Under the pieces are notes generated by a model. The model was not told where the DNA came from and ran no database searches. It saw only the letters and a program-made list of their open reading frames with translations. A stretch of DNA of 64,000 nt from Tessaracoccus sp. OS52. GTDB lineage: Bacteria; Actinomycetota; Actinomycetes; Propionibacteriales; Propionibacteriaceae. The stretch is from positions 62,001 through 126,000 of the forward strand of contig NZ_JAJEWM010000004.1 of the NCBI RefSeq assembly GCF_020687685.1. Direction: 5' to 3'. A program made the position numbers and the translations under genes. Shown here one piece after another: positions 38,601 to 46,703 of the stretch (position 1 is the first letter of the stretch; each line of letters opens with the position of its first letter).

Positions 38601-38921
38601 GGCGACCCCGCCCCCGGCGAGCCGGTCCCGCTGCCGGTGGACCTCCAGCTGGCCGTGGCGACGCAGTGCACTGGCCCGCTCAGCATGCTGCGGGTCAGCC
38701 TGACCAACGTCGACGACGTCCCCGTCACCGCGAGCGTCGAGACTGCCTACGGCACGAAGGCCTTCGACGAGGTCGGGCCCGGGCAGACCAAGAGCCTTCC
38801 CTTCCAGACCAAGCAGAAGGCATTGCCGGCGGGGGAGGTGACGATCACAGCGACGGCCACGATCGACGGCGACCCCGTCACCTTCACCCAGACCGCCACC
38901 TACGAGTCCCAAACCTGCTGA
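35700..38921 (+). CDS. Secreted PL11 rhamnogalacturonan lyase
   Basis: The 1073-residue protein has a signal peptide (cleavage near AVAQ, residue 36), an N-terminal RG-lyase-associated domain (to about 180) and two FN3 modules (about 185-365). The PL11 propeller starts at ERIDRAPVAV. Hallmarks are GDIDGDGTYELVLKWDP, DYDGDGRAEV and ADLFGDWREEVV, the acidic calcium-binding blades of YesW/YesX-type enzymes. A C-terminal beta domain follows. It cleaves the rhamnose-galacturonate backbone of pectin RG-I outside the cell. No GH105, rhamnose or galacturonate genes are adjacent, so it acts as an isolated enzyme here. Confidence 0.9.
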   Translation: MPIVHPRAGAPRRTAALAAAAALALGGLTAAPAVAQDPPLSFDFNCATSPTADGHVGVLPNVGYTIEQGYGFDAPLAANACRDRGGDDAAARDFALPPAGTVFRADVPNGTYTIVFRTGDYIASSNSGLTVEGRSLPNQGVPSGQVANRVLDDVVVADGQLTFTFSGSSLRLNAIEIHEPLSAPTSLAATVDAATPHVALSWDAADGAAAYRVYRQEGSADAQVLAETDTNSWTDTTVALGREYTYTVVSVGTTGLVSPPTAPVTVEVVDPDAPAPATPTGLTAAWSGEQIALQWQPVDGAVAYDVFRATGGREPVFETRVTEPAWTDAAAVASADHSYQVAAVGLGGISERTEVVTVEASVQYARQAERIDRAPVAVATDDGVYVGWRLLGDDDADLAFHVYRDGRRVTDEPVVGSTNFLDAEGDAAATYRISAVQDVERWVTQEFEVWDEQYLDVPLQRPAGGTNPDGTAYEYRANDASVGDIDGDGTYELVLKWDPTNSQDNSRAGFTGNVYIDAYEFDGTQLWRLDLGRNIRAGAHYTQFQVFDYDGDGRAEVALKTADGTVDGEGTVIGDASADHRNSGGYVLAGPEFLTIFDGQSGAAIDTVDYIPPRGTVSAWGDGYGNRVDRFLAGTAYFDGQTPSLVTSRGYYTRTVIAAWDFDGENLQQRWVFDSNDAGSAYTGQGNHQFSVADVDSDQLDEIVFGSMTIDDDGSVLYNTGLGHGDALHVADFDPERPGLEVFAAHESMSASGNRGATFRDAATGEVIWSIPATRDTGRAAMADIDPRYTGAEGWAVGGDAAWNSPVGQLKSSDGELISEQIPAANHLVWWDGDLLREILDHDFDQVAGLGVPTIAKWDWETATEQEIYRADGTRTNNHTKGNPSLQADLFGDWREEVVTPLTDSSALRIHTTLDLTDVRLRTLMSDPVYRLGVAWQNTAYNQPPHTSFYLGDGMGQPEAPVLDYVGGDPAPGEPVPLPVDLQLAVATQCTGPLSMLRVSLTNVDDVPVTASVETAYGTKAFDEVGPGQTKSLPFQTKQKALPAGEVTITATATIDGDPVTFTQTATYESQTC

Positions 38922-38926
38922 CCCCC

Positions 38927-39405
38927 TGATCTCGACACGTGGCCGGTTCGCTTCGCTCACGCGGCGACTACTCGATCCCCGGAGACCTGCGGAGTCCGCA
39001 CCCCGCTGGTCGAGTAGCGCCCGTGCCCACCGCTGGTCGAGTAGCGCCCGTGCCCCCGCTGGTCGAGTAGCGCCCGTGAGGAACGAACGGCGTCCTCGCG
39101 TTGAGCAGGGAGCGCCAGCGACCGTGCCGAAACGTGTCGAGACCCCTGATCTCGACACGTGGCCGGTTCGCTTCGCTCACGCGGCGACTACTCGATCACC
39201 GGAAAGGCTGTGGGCCGGCACCCCTGGTCGGGCAGGCGGGTCGCTAGGTGTTCGTTCCTTGCTCCGTCACTGAGCAGCAAACGCACAGCTAGCCGACGGG
39301 TCGCTCCCCGCCAGTCGAGTAGCGCCCGTGAGGAACGAACGGCGTCCTCGCGTTGAGCAGGGAGCGCCAGCGACCGTGCCGAACGTGTCGAGACCCCCCG
39401 AGACC
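38927..39405. repeat. Dispersed-repeat array between PL11 and acyltransferase genes
   Basis: gatctcgacacgtggccggt starts at 38931 and again near 39148, and ggtcgagtagcgcccgtg occurs about four times. A longer block, gaggaacgaacggcgtcctc then gcgttgagcagggagcgcc, occurs at about 39077 and 39330. Near 39247-39290 a degenerate member of the GTGCGTT/ACGCAC repeat class is embedded. No gene is supported in the 558-bp gap. Confidence 0.88.
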
Positions 39406-39479
39406 CGACCTCAAGCGCGCGATCTCCTTTGTCATCTTGTAATCTTCCCGGAGAATTCCCCCACCTTGAACGGAAGCAG

Positions 39480-41555
39480 ATGGCCGAGAGCGCTGTCGTC
39501 AAAACGCGGCGCCAAGTAGCCGAACCACCGGATCCCCCTGTTGGCCATCCCCGCCGTCGAGACATCCAGGGCCTACGCGCCGTCGCCGTACTGGCCGTGA
39601 TCCTCTATCACGCCGGGCTACCAGTCCCGGGTGGTTTCGTCGGGGTCGACATCTTCTTCGTCATCTCGGGCTTCGTCATCACAGCCATGCTGCTTCGCGA
39701 ATTCGAACAACATGGCCGCATCCGCCTCCGACGCTTCTACTGGAGGCGCTTCAAGCGGTTGAGCCCGGCTCTGGCGCTGGTGGTAACAGTCACGCTGGTC
39801 GGTTCGATCGCATTCCTGAGTCCCATGGGCTATCAGCCGATCACAGCGATGACCGGGCTGGCCACCGTGGTGCTGCTGGCGAACTTCGTCATCTCGGCGT
39901 CGACGGGCGGATACTTTGGTCCACTCGCCGAACTCAATCCCCTACTGCACACCTGGTCCCTCGCAGTTGAGGAACAGTTCTATCTGGTCTTTCCGGCCCT
40001 GCTCATGGGGGCTCTCCTGTTGGGGAGTCGCGGCTCTGCTGGCATGAGGTCTGCCCGACGGGTAGCGCTGCTGGCCGTCATGGGACTTTCCCTGCTCACT
40101 GCGCTGTTGATGCTCGCCATTGTGGAGGGCGTCGCCCTGCCTTACGGATTCACCAGCTTCTACAGTCCGTTTCCGCGGCTTTGGGAGTTCGGTGCCGGGG
40201 CGGCGCTGGCTCTGGTCCCCATGGGATGGATCCGCGTCCGAGGGACCGCTCTCGCCGTCGGGGTCGCAGGTTCCCTGATGCTCCTCGGTGCGTTCTTCAT
40301 CATCGATGGCGGCACAGTGTGGCCGGGTCCTTGGACGCTGCTTCCAGTGGCTGGCACGGCGCTGGTGATCATGGGCGGCTCGTCGTCGGATCACACCAAC
40401 CCCGTCTCGCGGCTGCTCTCCACGCCCCCGATGGTCAAGGTCGGCGACTCGTCCTACTCGCTCTACCTGTGGCACTGGCCACTCATCGTCTTCTCCCGTT
40501 TCCTGTGGCCGGACCAGCCCGTGGCGCCCATCGTGGCCGCCGTGGCCGCTGTGGTCCCTGCGATCGCGTCCTATTACTGGTTGGAGAATCCGATCCGGAA
40601 TTCGGACAACCATGGGGGAGCTGGATCCATTCGCTTGGTGGCTCTTGCGGTGGCAGGTCCCGTGATCGCGGCGATGGTGCTCCAACACGGCAGCCTTCGC
40701 AGTTGGGGCTCCGAGGATGTCGAGAATTTCGTTGCTCAGGTGGCTGAAGAGCATGTCGGAAGGAAGAACGGGTGTGACGGTCGAACCCCCTTGGGCAGCC
40801 AGCCCGAAGGGTGCTCCTGGAACGTCGAAGCAGACGGATTGCCGATCTATCTCGTGGGTGACTCGAATATGGACCACTTCCTGGAAGGGTGGATCGCGGC
40901 TGCTGAGACTGTTGATCGTCCTGTCATGGCCGCCACAGCCAGCTCATGCCCCTTTCTGGACGTCTACGTCCTGGACACGCGCAACACTCGAGCCCGCGAC
41001 GCGGCGTGCCGTGACTATGTGGAGGACTCCTTGGGCTGGCTGCGCAGTGCACCACCTGGGACCGTAGTGATCTCGAACTCACAGGTCTACTTGTTCCAGC
41101 CTCAGGTCGGTTTCGGCGCAGAGCCCACCCGGACATCCGATGCCTACGCGGACAAGGTGAGCACCTTCCGGTCGGGACTGGCTGAGATCATCCGGGATGT
41201 TCGGCGATCCGGCCACGAAGTCGTCATTGTGCAGGGAGTTCCGTTGTGGATCGGATCCGACGCGTGGGCCGGCAAGCGGTGTACCACCGCTGCTGTGATG
41301 CTCGGGGCGTGTTTCGCCAGCATGACCGTTGACGACGCCGCTGCGAGGCAGAGCGAGATCCGGGAGATCACGAGTTCGGTGGCGCTCCAGGAGGATGCCG
41401 ACATCTGGGACTCCTGGCAGGCGATGTGCCCCGACGGTGTCTGCGCCACTCACGGGGATGGGTTCATGAGGTATCGCGACGACTTGCACATCACGGTGGG
41501 CCAGTCGGAAAGGCTGTCGCCCGTCTTTGGGCAGGTCCTCTCAGGTGGTCGCTGA
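39480..41555 (+). CDS. Membrane acyltransferase 3 fused to SGNH domain (OafA/OatA type)
   Basis: The 691-residue protein has an acyltransferase-3 membrane domain (about 10 helices, residues 30-380) with DIQGLRAVAV, the catalytic His in LYHAGLPVPGG, GVDIFFVISGFVIT and WSLAVEEQFYLVFP. The C-terminal extracytoplasmic SGNH domain starts at YLVGDSNMDHF and ends with YRDDLHIT (Asp-His). Such proteins O-acetylate cell-wall or exported polysaccharide. The ATG at 39480 is preferred to an upstream TTG. Base composition is lower in GC than the flanking genes. A paralogue lies at 50332-52422. Confidence 0.9.
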   Translation: MAESAVVKTRRQVAEPPDPPVGHPRRRDIQGLRAVAVLAVILYHAGLPVPGGFVGVDIFFVISGFVITAMLLREFEQHGRIRLRRFYWRRFKRLSPALALVVTVTLVGSIAFLSPMGYQPITAMTGLATVVLLANFVISASTGGYFGPLAELNPLLHTWSLAVEEQFYLVFPALLMGALLLGSRGSAGMRSARRVALLAVMGLSLLTALLMLAIVEGVALPYGFTSFYSPFPRLWEFGAGAALALVPMGWIRVRGTALAVGVAGSLMLLGAFFIIDGGTVWPGPWTLLPVAGTALVIMGGSSSDHTNPVSRLLSTPPMVKVGDSSYSLYLWHWPLIVFSRFLWPDQPVAPIVAAVAAVVPAIASYYWLENPIRNSDNHGGAGSIRLVALAVAGPVIAAMVLQHGSLRSWGSEDVENFVAQVAEEHVGRKNGCDGRTPLGSQPEGCSWNVEADGLPIYLVGDSNMDHFLEGWIAAAETVDRPVMAATASSCPFLDVYVLDTRNTRARDAACRDYVEDSLGWLRSAPPGTVVISNSQVYLFQPQVGFGAEPTRTSDAYADKVSTFRSGLAEIIRDVRRSGHEVVIVQGVPLWIGSDAWAGKRCTTAAVMLGACFASMTVDDAAARQSEIREITSSVALQEDADIWDSWQAMCPDGVCATHGDGFMRYRDDLHITVGQSERLSPVFGQVLSGGR

Positions 41556-41716
41556 CTCGCCCTCGGCGGATGCCAACCAGCGGTAGCGACGCCAAGCGGC
41601 GACCCTCGGCGTCTTGAAGCCCCCATGCCGAGAACACCGCGTCGTCCACTTTGACAGACCCACTTGGGCCTTGCGCCGGAGGGCGCCCTGAGTTCGCCCC
41701 TCTACAAGCTGGCACC

Positions 41717-41733
41717 CACTTGTCAGACAAGTG
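41717..41733. promoter_or_regulatory. Perfect palindrome, candidate FadR/GntR operator 1
   Basis: CACTTGTCAGACAAGTG is a 17-bp perfect palindrome centred at 41725. Its core TTGTCAGACAA matches the short GT...AC spaced pattern of FadR-type GntR operators. It lies 84 bp before the regulator start. Confidence 0.7.
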
Positions 41734-41816
41734 ACGTTGACGTGGCTGCCACCTACCCGCAGGATTGCGTTCAAGCGTGCAACGTTGCCGCGCTGATTGA
41801 CGCGAAGGTGGCAAAG

Positions 41817-42545
41817 ATGTCAGACAAGATGGACGAGTTGGTGTCCCGGCTTGCCGATCACCTGCGCGCCGTCAGCGTCGCGGACGGAAGCGCGCTACCC
41901 AGCGAGGCGAGTCTCATGTCGACGCTCGGTGTGGGCCGCCAGCAACTGCGGGAGGCGCTTCGGGTGCTGGAGGGGTTCGGTGCAATCGAGACCCGCCAGG
42001 GCGCAAGGCGTCGTTGGCGCGGTGTGGAGCTGGGGGAGCTGGTGTCGCTGTCGGCACAGCTCTTCGGCTCGCCGGCCGTGACCATGGCTGAACTGCTGAC
42101 GGTACGTCAGGCGCTGGAGACGTCGATGCTGGTCAAGGTCATGCCTCTGCTGTCGCGCAATGAGCTCGACGACCTCCTGCGCCTCACCCATGCGATGGAG
42201 GACCTCGCCCACGAAGGAAAGTCGTTCGTGGAACTCGACGCGCAGTTCCACCTCTCGCTGTTCGCTCCGCTGCGCAACTCGACGCTCAACGGCATCCTGG
42301 GCGCCTTCTGGGCGCTGCTCGACGTCGTCGAGCGGGATGCGCCGCCGGTCACCGTCGAGCCCATCGTGGCCGAGATGCACACGGCAATCGTGCTGGCCAT
42401 CGTGGATGGCGACTACGACCTCGCCGTCCATGAACTGGACACGCACTTCTATGGGGTACGCCGACGCGTCTCCCACAGGTTCAACCAAAACGCAGGTATC
42501 GCGCGGCCGCATCGGAGCGGCACGCGTGCGCAAACACAATCATGA
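41817..42545 (+). CDS. FadR-subfamily GntR transcriptional regulator
   Basis: The 242-residue protein has an N-terminal winged helix (LPSEASLMSTLGVGRQQLRE, then ALRVLEGFGAIETRQG) and an all-helical FCD domain with ELDAQFHLSLF and the late HTAIVLAIVDGD region, where metal-binding His/Asp residues occur. The ATG at 41817 is chosen because the HTH then starts at the usual distance and GAAGGTGG precedes it. It is the first gene of the sugar-acid operon and overlaps the next one's leader. Two matching palindromes, one covering its own start codon, argue for autoregulation. The ligand is probably the sugar acid or its keto-deoxy product. Confidence 0.88.
   Translation: MSDKMDELVSRLADHLRAVSVADGSALPSEASLMSTLGVGRQQLREALRVLEGFGAIETRQGARRRWRGVELGELVSLSAQLFGSPAVTMAELLTVRQALETSMLVKVMPLLSRNELDDLLRLTHAMEDLAHEGKSFVELDAQFHLSLFAPLRNSTLNGILGAFWALLDVVERDAPPVTVEPIVAEMHTAIVLAIVDGDYDLAVHELDTHFYGVRRRVSHRFNQNAGIARPHRSGTRAQTQS
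41818..41826. promoter_or_regulatory. Candidate FadR/GntR operator 2, over the start codon
   Basis: TGTCAGACA repeats the core of the palindrome at 41717-41733, and it begins within the ATG of the regulator gene. Two occurrences within 110 bp are unlikely to be chance, although this second one is only partly extended (ATGTCAGACAAG). Confidence 0.55.
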
Positions 42546-42556
42546 AGGAGATTGGC

Positions 42557-43819
42557 ATGAAGCGTAGGACTTTCCTGACCGGTGCGGTCGGCGGCACCGC
42601 CGGCCTCGTGGCGCTGTCGGCTTGCGGCGGCGAAGACACACCCGGCTCCTCCGGTGGCCCCGTCGAGATCACTTACTGGCTGTGGCAGGACGACGCCACC
42701 GACACCACCTGGACCGGCCTCGTCGACTCCTTCAACTCCTCGCAGTCCGAGGTGAAGGTCACCATGGAGACCATCCCCCTGGACCAGTACCAGAACAAGC
42801 TCACCACGGCCGCCATGAACGACACCGGCCCGGACGCGGCAAGGTGCAAGGACTGGTGGCTCGGTCAGTTCGCCCCTGAGGGTGCGACGGCGGACCTCAC
42901 GCCCTTCGTGGACGGCTGGGAGGCCCGCGACGACGTCGTGGAGGGCTTGTGGGCAACTGGCAGGCTGCCTGGTGAGGAGAAGGTCTACATGCTTCCCCAC
43001 CAGTACGTGACGCTCTACATGTACTACCGCAAGGACTACTTCGCGGAGGTGGGCCTTGAGGCCCCGACCACCCAGGATGAGTTCCTCGCCGCGGCCGAGG
43101 CTCTGACCGACGGCAAGCGCTACGGCATGGACGTCCGTGGCGGTGGCGGTGGCCAGGACCAGTGGCTCGCGTGGATGTTCGCCGGTGGCGCCCAGATCGT
43201 CAACGAAGCCGGTGAGGTGGTCATCAACGACGCCGCCGGCGTGGAGGCCAACCAGCGCTACCTCAGCATCGTCACAGACCTGCAGGCCGCGCCCCCCGGC
43301 TCCATCACGGCGGCTTTCGCGGACGTGAAGACCAACTTCGCCAGTGGCCTCACCGCCATGATGATCCACCACCCGGGGTCCCTGTCCGAGATGACCGAAG
43401 TCTTCGGTGACGACCTCGGCGTGATCCCGATCCCGGGCAACGGCTCCTCGCCGGCGCGCACGCTGGGCAGCATGAGCGGCAACATCATCATGGCCAGTTC
43501 CGAGAAGCAGGAGGCCGCCTGGAAGTGGATCTCCTGGCTCAGCGAGACCGAGCAGATGGCGACGATGTCCACCTCCCCGCAGGGCCAGCTGCCCGTGCTG
43601 ACCTCCGTGATGGAGTCCGACGAGTTCACCTCCGACCCGAACCTGAAGGTCGCCGTCGACGCCATCCCCGACGCGCTCACCTGGCCGGCGCTGCCCGGCG
43701 TGGCGACGTTGGCCGGCAAGGAGTGGAACCCCACCATCCAGCAGGCCTTCCAGGGTGAGCTCACCAGCCAGGAGGCGCTCGACAAGATGGCAGCCGTCCT
43801 CGAGGGAACCGCCAGCTGA
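42557..43819 (+). CDS. ABC transporter substrate-binding lipoprotein (family 1)
   Basis: The ATG at 42557 has AAGGAG 6 nt upstream and gives 420 residues beginning MKRRTFLTGAVGG, with a twin-arginine-like motif and an LSAC lipobox at about Cys23. A MalE-type fold follows (ITYWLWQDDATDTTW). It opens the transport part of an operon whose enzymes act on a sugar acid, so the ligand may be a sugar acid or a uronic-acid-bearing oligosaccharide. This is inference from context. Most sugar-acid importers are of other types, so the cargo deserves care. Confidence 0.87.
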   Translation: MKRRTFLTGAVGGTAGLVALSACGGEDTPGSSGGPVEITYWLWQDDATDTTWTGLVDSFNSSQSEVKVTMETIPLDQYQNKLTTAAMNDTGPDAARCKDWWLGQFAPEGATADLTPFVDGWEARDDVVEGLWATGRLPGEEKVYMLPHQYVTLYMYYRKDYFAEVGLEAPTTQDEFLAAAEALTDGKRYGMDVRGGGGGQDQWLAWMFAGGAQIVNEAGEVVINDAAGVEANQRYLSIVTDLQAAPPGSITAAFADVKTNFASGLTAMMIHHPGSLSEMTEVFGDDLGVIPIPGNGSSPARTLGSMSGNIIMASSEKQEAAWKWISWLSETEQMATMSTSPQGQLPVLTSVMESDEFTSDPNLKVAVDAIPDALTWPALPGVATLAGKEWNPTIQQAFQGELTSQEALDKMAAVLEGTAS

Positions 43820-44739
43820 TGTTGCTTGGAACCAAGAGGCTTCCGGTCCGGGCGGGCCGGAAGCCGTCCAAACGGGCCTACGAGCCCTATGTGCTGCTGG
43901 CGCCGGCCGTGCTGCTGATTGTGGTGTTCGCTGGATATCCACTGCTGCGCTCGGTCTGGATGGCGTTCAACAAGGTTTCGGCGTTCTCCGGGGAGATGGC
44001 GTTCATCGGCTTCGAGAACTTCGCCGCCATCCTGCGCGACCCGGAGTTCCCCTCCCACCTCGGGCGCACCGCGATGTGGGTCGGTGGCGCGGTGTTCCTC
44101 CAGCTCATCGGAGGGCTGATCCTCGCGCTGCTGGTCAACACCAGGTTCCCCCTCCGCGGTGTCTACCGCGGCCTCATCATGGTGCCGTGGGCGACGCCGT
44201 CGGTGCTGGTGGCGCTGATGTGGAAGTGGCTGCTGGACCCGAACAACGGGATCATCAACAAGGGCATCTCCGCTCTCGGGCTCAGTGAGCGCCCGGTGGA
44301 GTTCCTCTCCAACCCGGACCTGGCGCTGCCCACCCTGGTGGTCATCGACGTGTGGCAGGGCGTCCCGCTGTTCGCGGTGATGATCCTCGCAGCCCTCCAA
44401 GGCGTCTCGGGTGATCTCAAGGAGGCGGCCGCCACCGACGGCTGCGGCCCCATCGGCGTGTTCCGGTTCGTGGTCCTCCCCGCCATCATCCCGACGATCC
44501 TCATCACGGTCCTGCTGCGGATCATCTGGACCGCGAACTACATCGACCTGATCTTCATCCTCACCGGCGGCGGCCCCGGCCTGTCGTCGACGACGCTGGC
44601 GCTGCAGTCCTATCTGACGGCCTACAAGTCGACCAACTTCGGGCAGGGCGCTGCCTACTCCGTACTGCAGGCGGCGATCCTCGTGATCTTCGTGGTCATG
44701 TACCTGCGACTCACAGCCAAGAGCGAGGCACAGCGATGA
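43819..44739 (+). CDS. Sugar ABC transporter permease (MalF-type)
   Basis: The 306-residue six-segment protein opens with a short basic tail and YVLLAPAVLLIVVFAGYPLL. The EAA loop reads DLKEAAATDGCGPIGVFRFV. The ATG overlaps the binding-protein stop (TGATG). Confidence 0.9.
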   Translation: MLLGTKRLPVRAGRKPSKRAYEPYVLLAPAVLLIVVFAGYPLLRSVWMAFNKVSAFSGEMAFIGFENFAAILRDPEFPSHLGRTAMWVGGAVFLQLIGGLILALLVNTRFPLRGVYRGLIMVPWATPSVLVALMWKWLLDPNNGIINKGISALGLSERPVEFLSNPDLALPTLVVIDVWQGVPLFAVMILAALQGVSGDLKEAAATDGCGPIGVFRFVVLPAIIPTILITVLLRIIWTANYIDLIFILTGGGPGLSSTTLALQSYLTAYKSTNFGQGAAYSVLQAAILVIFVVMYLRLTAKSEAQR

Positions 44740-45584
44740 GAAGGCGAACGTTCTCCTGGAAGAGGTCTTTGGGCACCTCCAGCCGCTACCTGGGCCTGGT
44801 GCTGATCCTGCTGGCCGTTCTGGGCCCCTATGTGGTGATGCTGCTGACGTCGCTGACGCCGCGGGCCGAACTGGCCGCGGCCGGAGCCAGCCTGATCCCG
44901 AAGGCCCTGACGCTGGACGCCTACGTCGAGTTGATCTCGACCACACCGTTCCTGACGTACCTGCGCAACAGCTTCCTGGTTGCGCTGATGGCGGTCCCGA
45001 TCACGCTGGTGTGCGCAACCGGCGCGGCCATCGCGTTGTCGCGTTTCGAGTTCATCGGCCGTCGGCAGGTGATGACGGCGCTGATCCTGGCCCAGATGCT
45101 GCCCGCGGTGCTGCTCGTGCTCTCCCTGCAGCAGCAGCTGAACGTGTTGGGCCTGCTGGACAGCAAGGTTGGCCTGGCACTGGTCCACTCGGCCTTCGCC
45201 ACACCGTTCGCCACCTGGCTCCTCAAGGGATTCCTCGACGGCATCCCACGCGAACTGGAGGAGTCCGGCCAGATCGACGGCGCCTCCAGCTGGCAGATCA
45301 TCCGCCTGCTCCTGCTGCCGCTGCTCCTGCCGGGAATGGTGGCCGCGGGCACCTACGCGTTCATCCTGACCTGGAACGAGTTCCTCTACGCACTGACGTT
45401 CACCGCCTCCCCAGCCACCAGGACCCTCCCCGTCGGACTGCAGCTGTTCATCGGCGAGTACCAGATCCGCTGGGAACTGCTCACCGCTGGCGGCGTGCTG
45501 TCCGTGCTGCCCGTGGTGGCCGGCTTCCTGCTCGTGCAGCGACGTCTGGTGGCCGGCCTGGCCGCAGGCGCAGTCAAGGGCTGA
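44736..45584 (+). CDS. Sugar ABC transporter permease (MalG-type)
   Basis: The 282-residue protein has six membrane segments and the EAA loop reading ELEESGQIDGASSWQIIRLL. The ATG overlaps the upstream stop by four bases (ATGA). As in the other two importers of this window, no ATPase gene follows. Confidence 0.9.
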   Translation: MRRRTFSWKRSLGTSSRYLGLVLILLAVLGPYVVMLLTSLTPRAELAAAGASLIPKALTLDAYVELISTTPFLTYLRNSFLVALMAVPITLVCATGAAIALSRFEFIGRRQVMTALILAQMLPAVLLVLSLQQQLNVLGLLDSKVGLALVHSAFATPFATWLLKGFLDGIPRELEESGQIDGASSWQIIRLLLLPLLLPGMVAAGTYAFILTWNEFLYALTFTASPATRTLPVGLQLFIGEYQIRWELLTAGGVLSVLPVVAGFLLVQRRLVAGLAAGAVKG

Positions 45585-45614
45585 CCCCCCAAACCCCAAC
45601 CCGAATGGAGTTTC

Positions 45615-46703
45615 GTGAAAATCCAAGACATCCAGTTCCAGCTCTCCCGGATCCCCCTCCCGGGAGGCACCTGGGGCGACCAGATCCACGTCGTCACACA
45701 CATCGAGATCATCACCGCGGAGATCACTGCTGACGACGGTTCGCGTGGCATCGGCTTCACCCACACCTCCGGCGTCGGGGGCCGCACCATCCTCGCCATG
45801 CTTGAGGAACTTCGTCCCCAGCTCATCGGCAAGCCCGCCCACCCCCGCTCCGTGTGGCACGAAGCCTGGCACTACCTCCGCGACAGCGGACCCGGCGGGG
45901 TCACCACCCTGGCGTTGGCGGCAATCGACATCGGCCTTTGGGACCTGCTGGGTCACGCGCACCGCCTCCCGCTGGCCGACCTGCTCGGGCGAGTCCGCAG
46001 CCGCGTGCCCCTCTACGGCAGCGGGATCAACCTGCACCTGAGCGCCGACGAGGTGGCCGACCAGGTGGAGAACTGGAAGCGCACCGGCTACGGCGCGGCC
46101 AAGGTGAAGGTGGGCAAGCCCGACGTCGAGGAGGACGTCGAGCGTCTCACCAAGGTGCGCGAGCGCGTCGGCAACTTCCCGCTGGCCGTCGACGCCAACC
46201 AGGGCTGGACCCTGCCGCAGGCCGTGATCGCCGCCAACCGGTTCGAGCACCTCAACCTGCTCTGGCTGGAGGAGCCACTGCGCACCGACGACGTCGAGGG
46301 CCACCGTCGCCTGCGGCAGCGCTCACGCGTTCCGCTCGGACTGGGAGAGAACATCTACACCCTGCAGCACTTCAACCAGTACTTCCTGGCCGATGCCTGC
46401 GACTTCGTGCAGACCGACGTCGGCAGGATCGGTGGCATCACCCCGTACCTGGCCGTTGCGGAAACCGCCCGCGCCTACGGCCTGCCCATGACGCCGCACT
46501 TCATCATGGAACTGAGCTGCCACGTGCTGTGTGCGGTGCCCAACATCTCCTGGGCGGAGATGACCGAGGGCGGGACCTTGACCGAGCTCGGGGTGATCGA
46601 GCCGCAGCCCATCGAGGACGGCTGGTTCGTGCCGCGTGAGGTGCCCGGCCACGGTCTGGTGTTCGACACCGACTTCCTAAAGAAGCACGAGGTGACCAGG
46701 TGA
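45615..46703 (+). CDS. Enolase-superfamily sugar-acid dehydratase (mandelate racemase group)
   Basis: The 362-residue barrel enzyme has the KxK base motif AAKVKVG (K163, K165). Metal ligands are at VDANQGW (D193), LEEP (E219) and GLGENIY (E245), and the His-Asp dyad is at QTDVGRIGG (D268) and TPHFIMEL (H295). That pattern marks the mandelate-racemase group, whose bacterial members mostly dehydrate aldonic or aldaric acids to 2-keto-3-deoxy acids. The exact acid cannot be told. An SDR and a NanA-like aldolase follow in the same operon, as expected for further oxidation and cleavage. GTG start with GGAG 5 nt upstream. Confidence 0.85.
   Translation: MKIQDIQFQLSRIPLPGGTWGDQIHVVTHIEIITAEITADDGSRGIGFTHTSGVGGRTILAMLEELRPQLIGKPAHPRSVWHEAWHYLRDSGPGGVTTLALAAIDIGLWDLLGHAHRLPLADLLGRVRSRVPLYGSGINLHLSADEVADQVENWKRTGYGAAKVKVGKPDVEEDVERLTKVRERVGNFPLAVDANQGWTLPQAVIAANRFEHLNLLWLEEPLRTDDVEGHRRLRQRSRVPLGLGENIYTLQHFNQYFLADACDFVQTDVGRIGGITPYLAVAETARAYGLPMTPHFIMELSCHVLCAVPNISWAEMTEGGTLTELGVIEPQPIEDGWFVPREVPGHGLVFDTDFLKKHEVTR

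Noticed and set aside
35673-39158. Long minus-strand open frame (over 1100 codons) across the PL11 gene
   Set aside because: It is the antisense shadow of a GC-rich gene; the translation is low-complexity Val/Gly/Asp/Arg without domains, while the plus frame has clear PL11 motifs.
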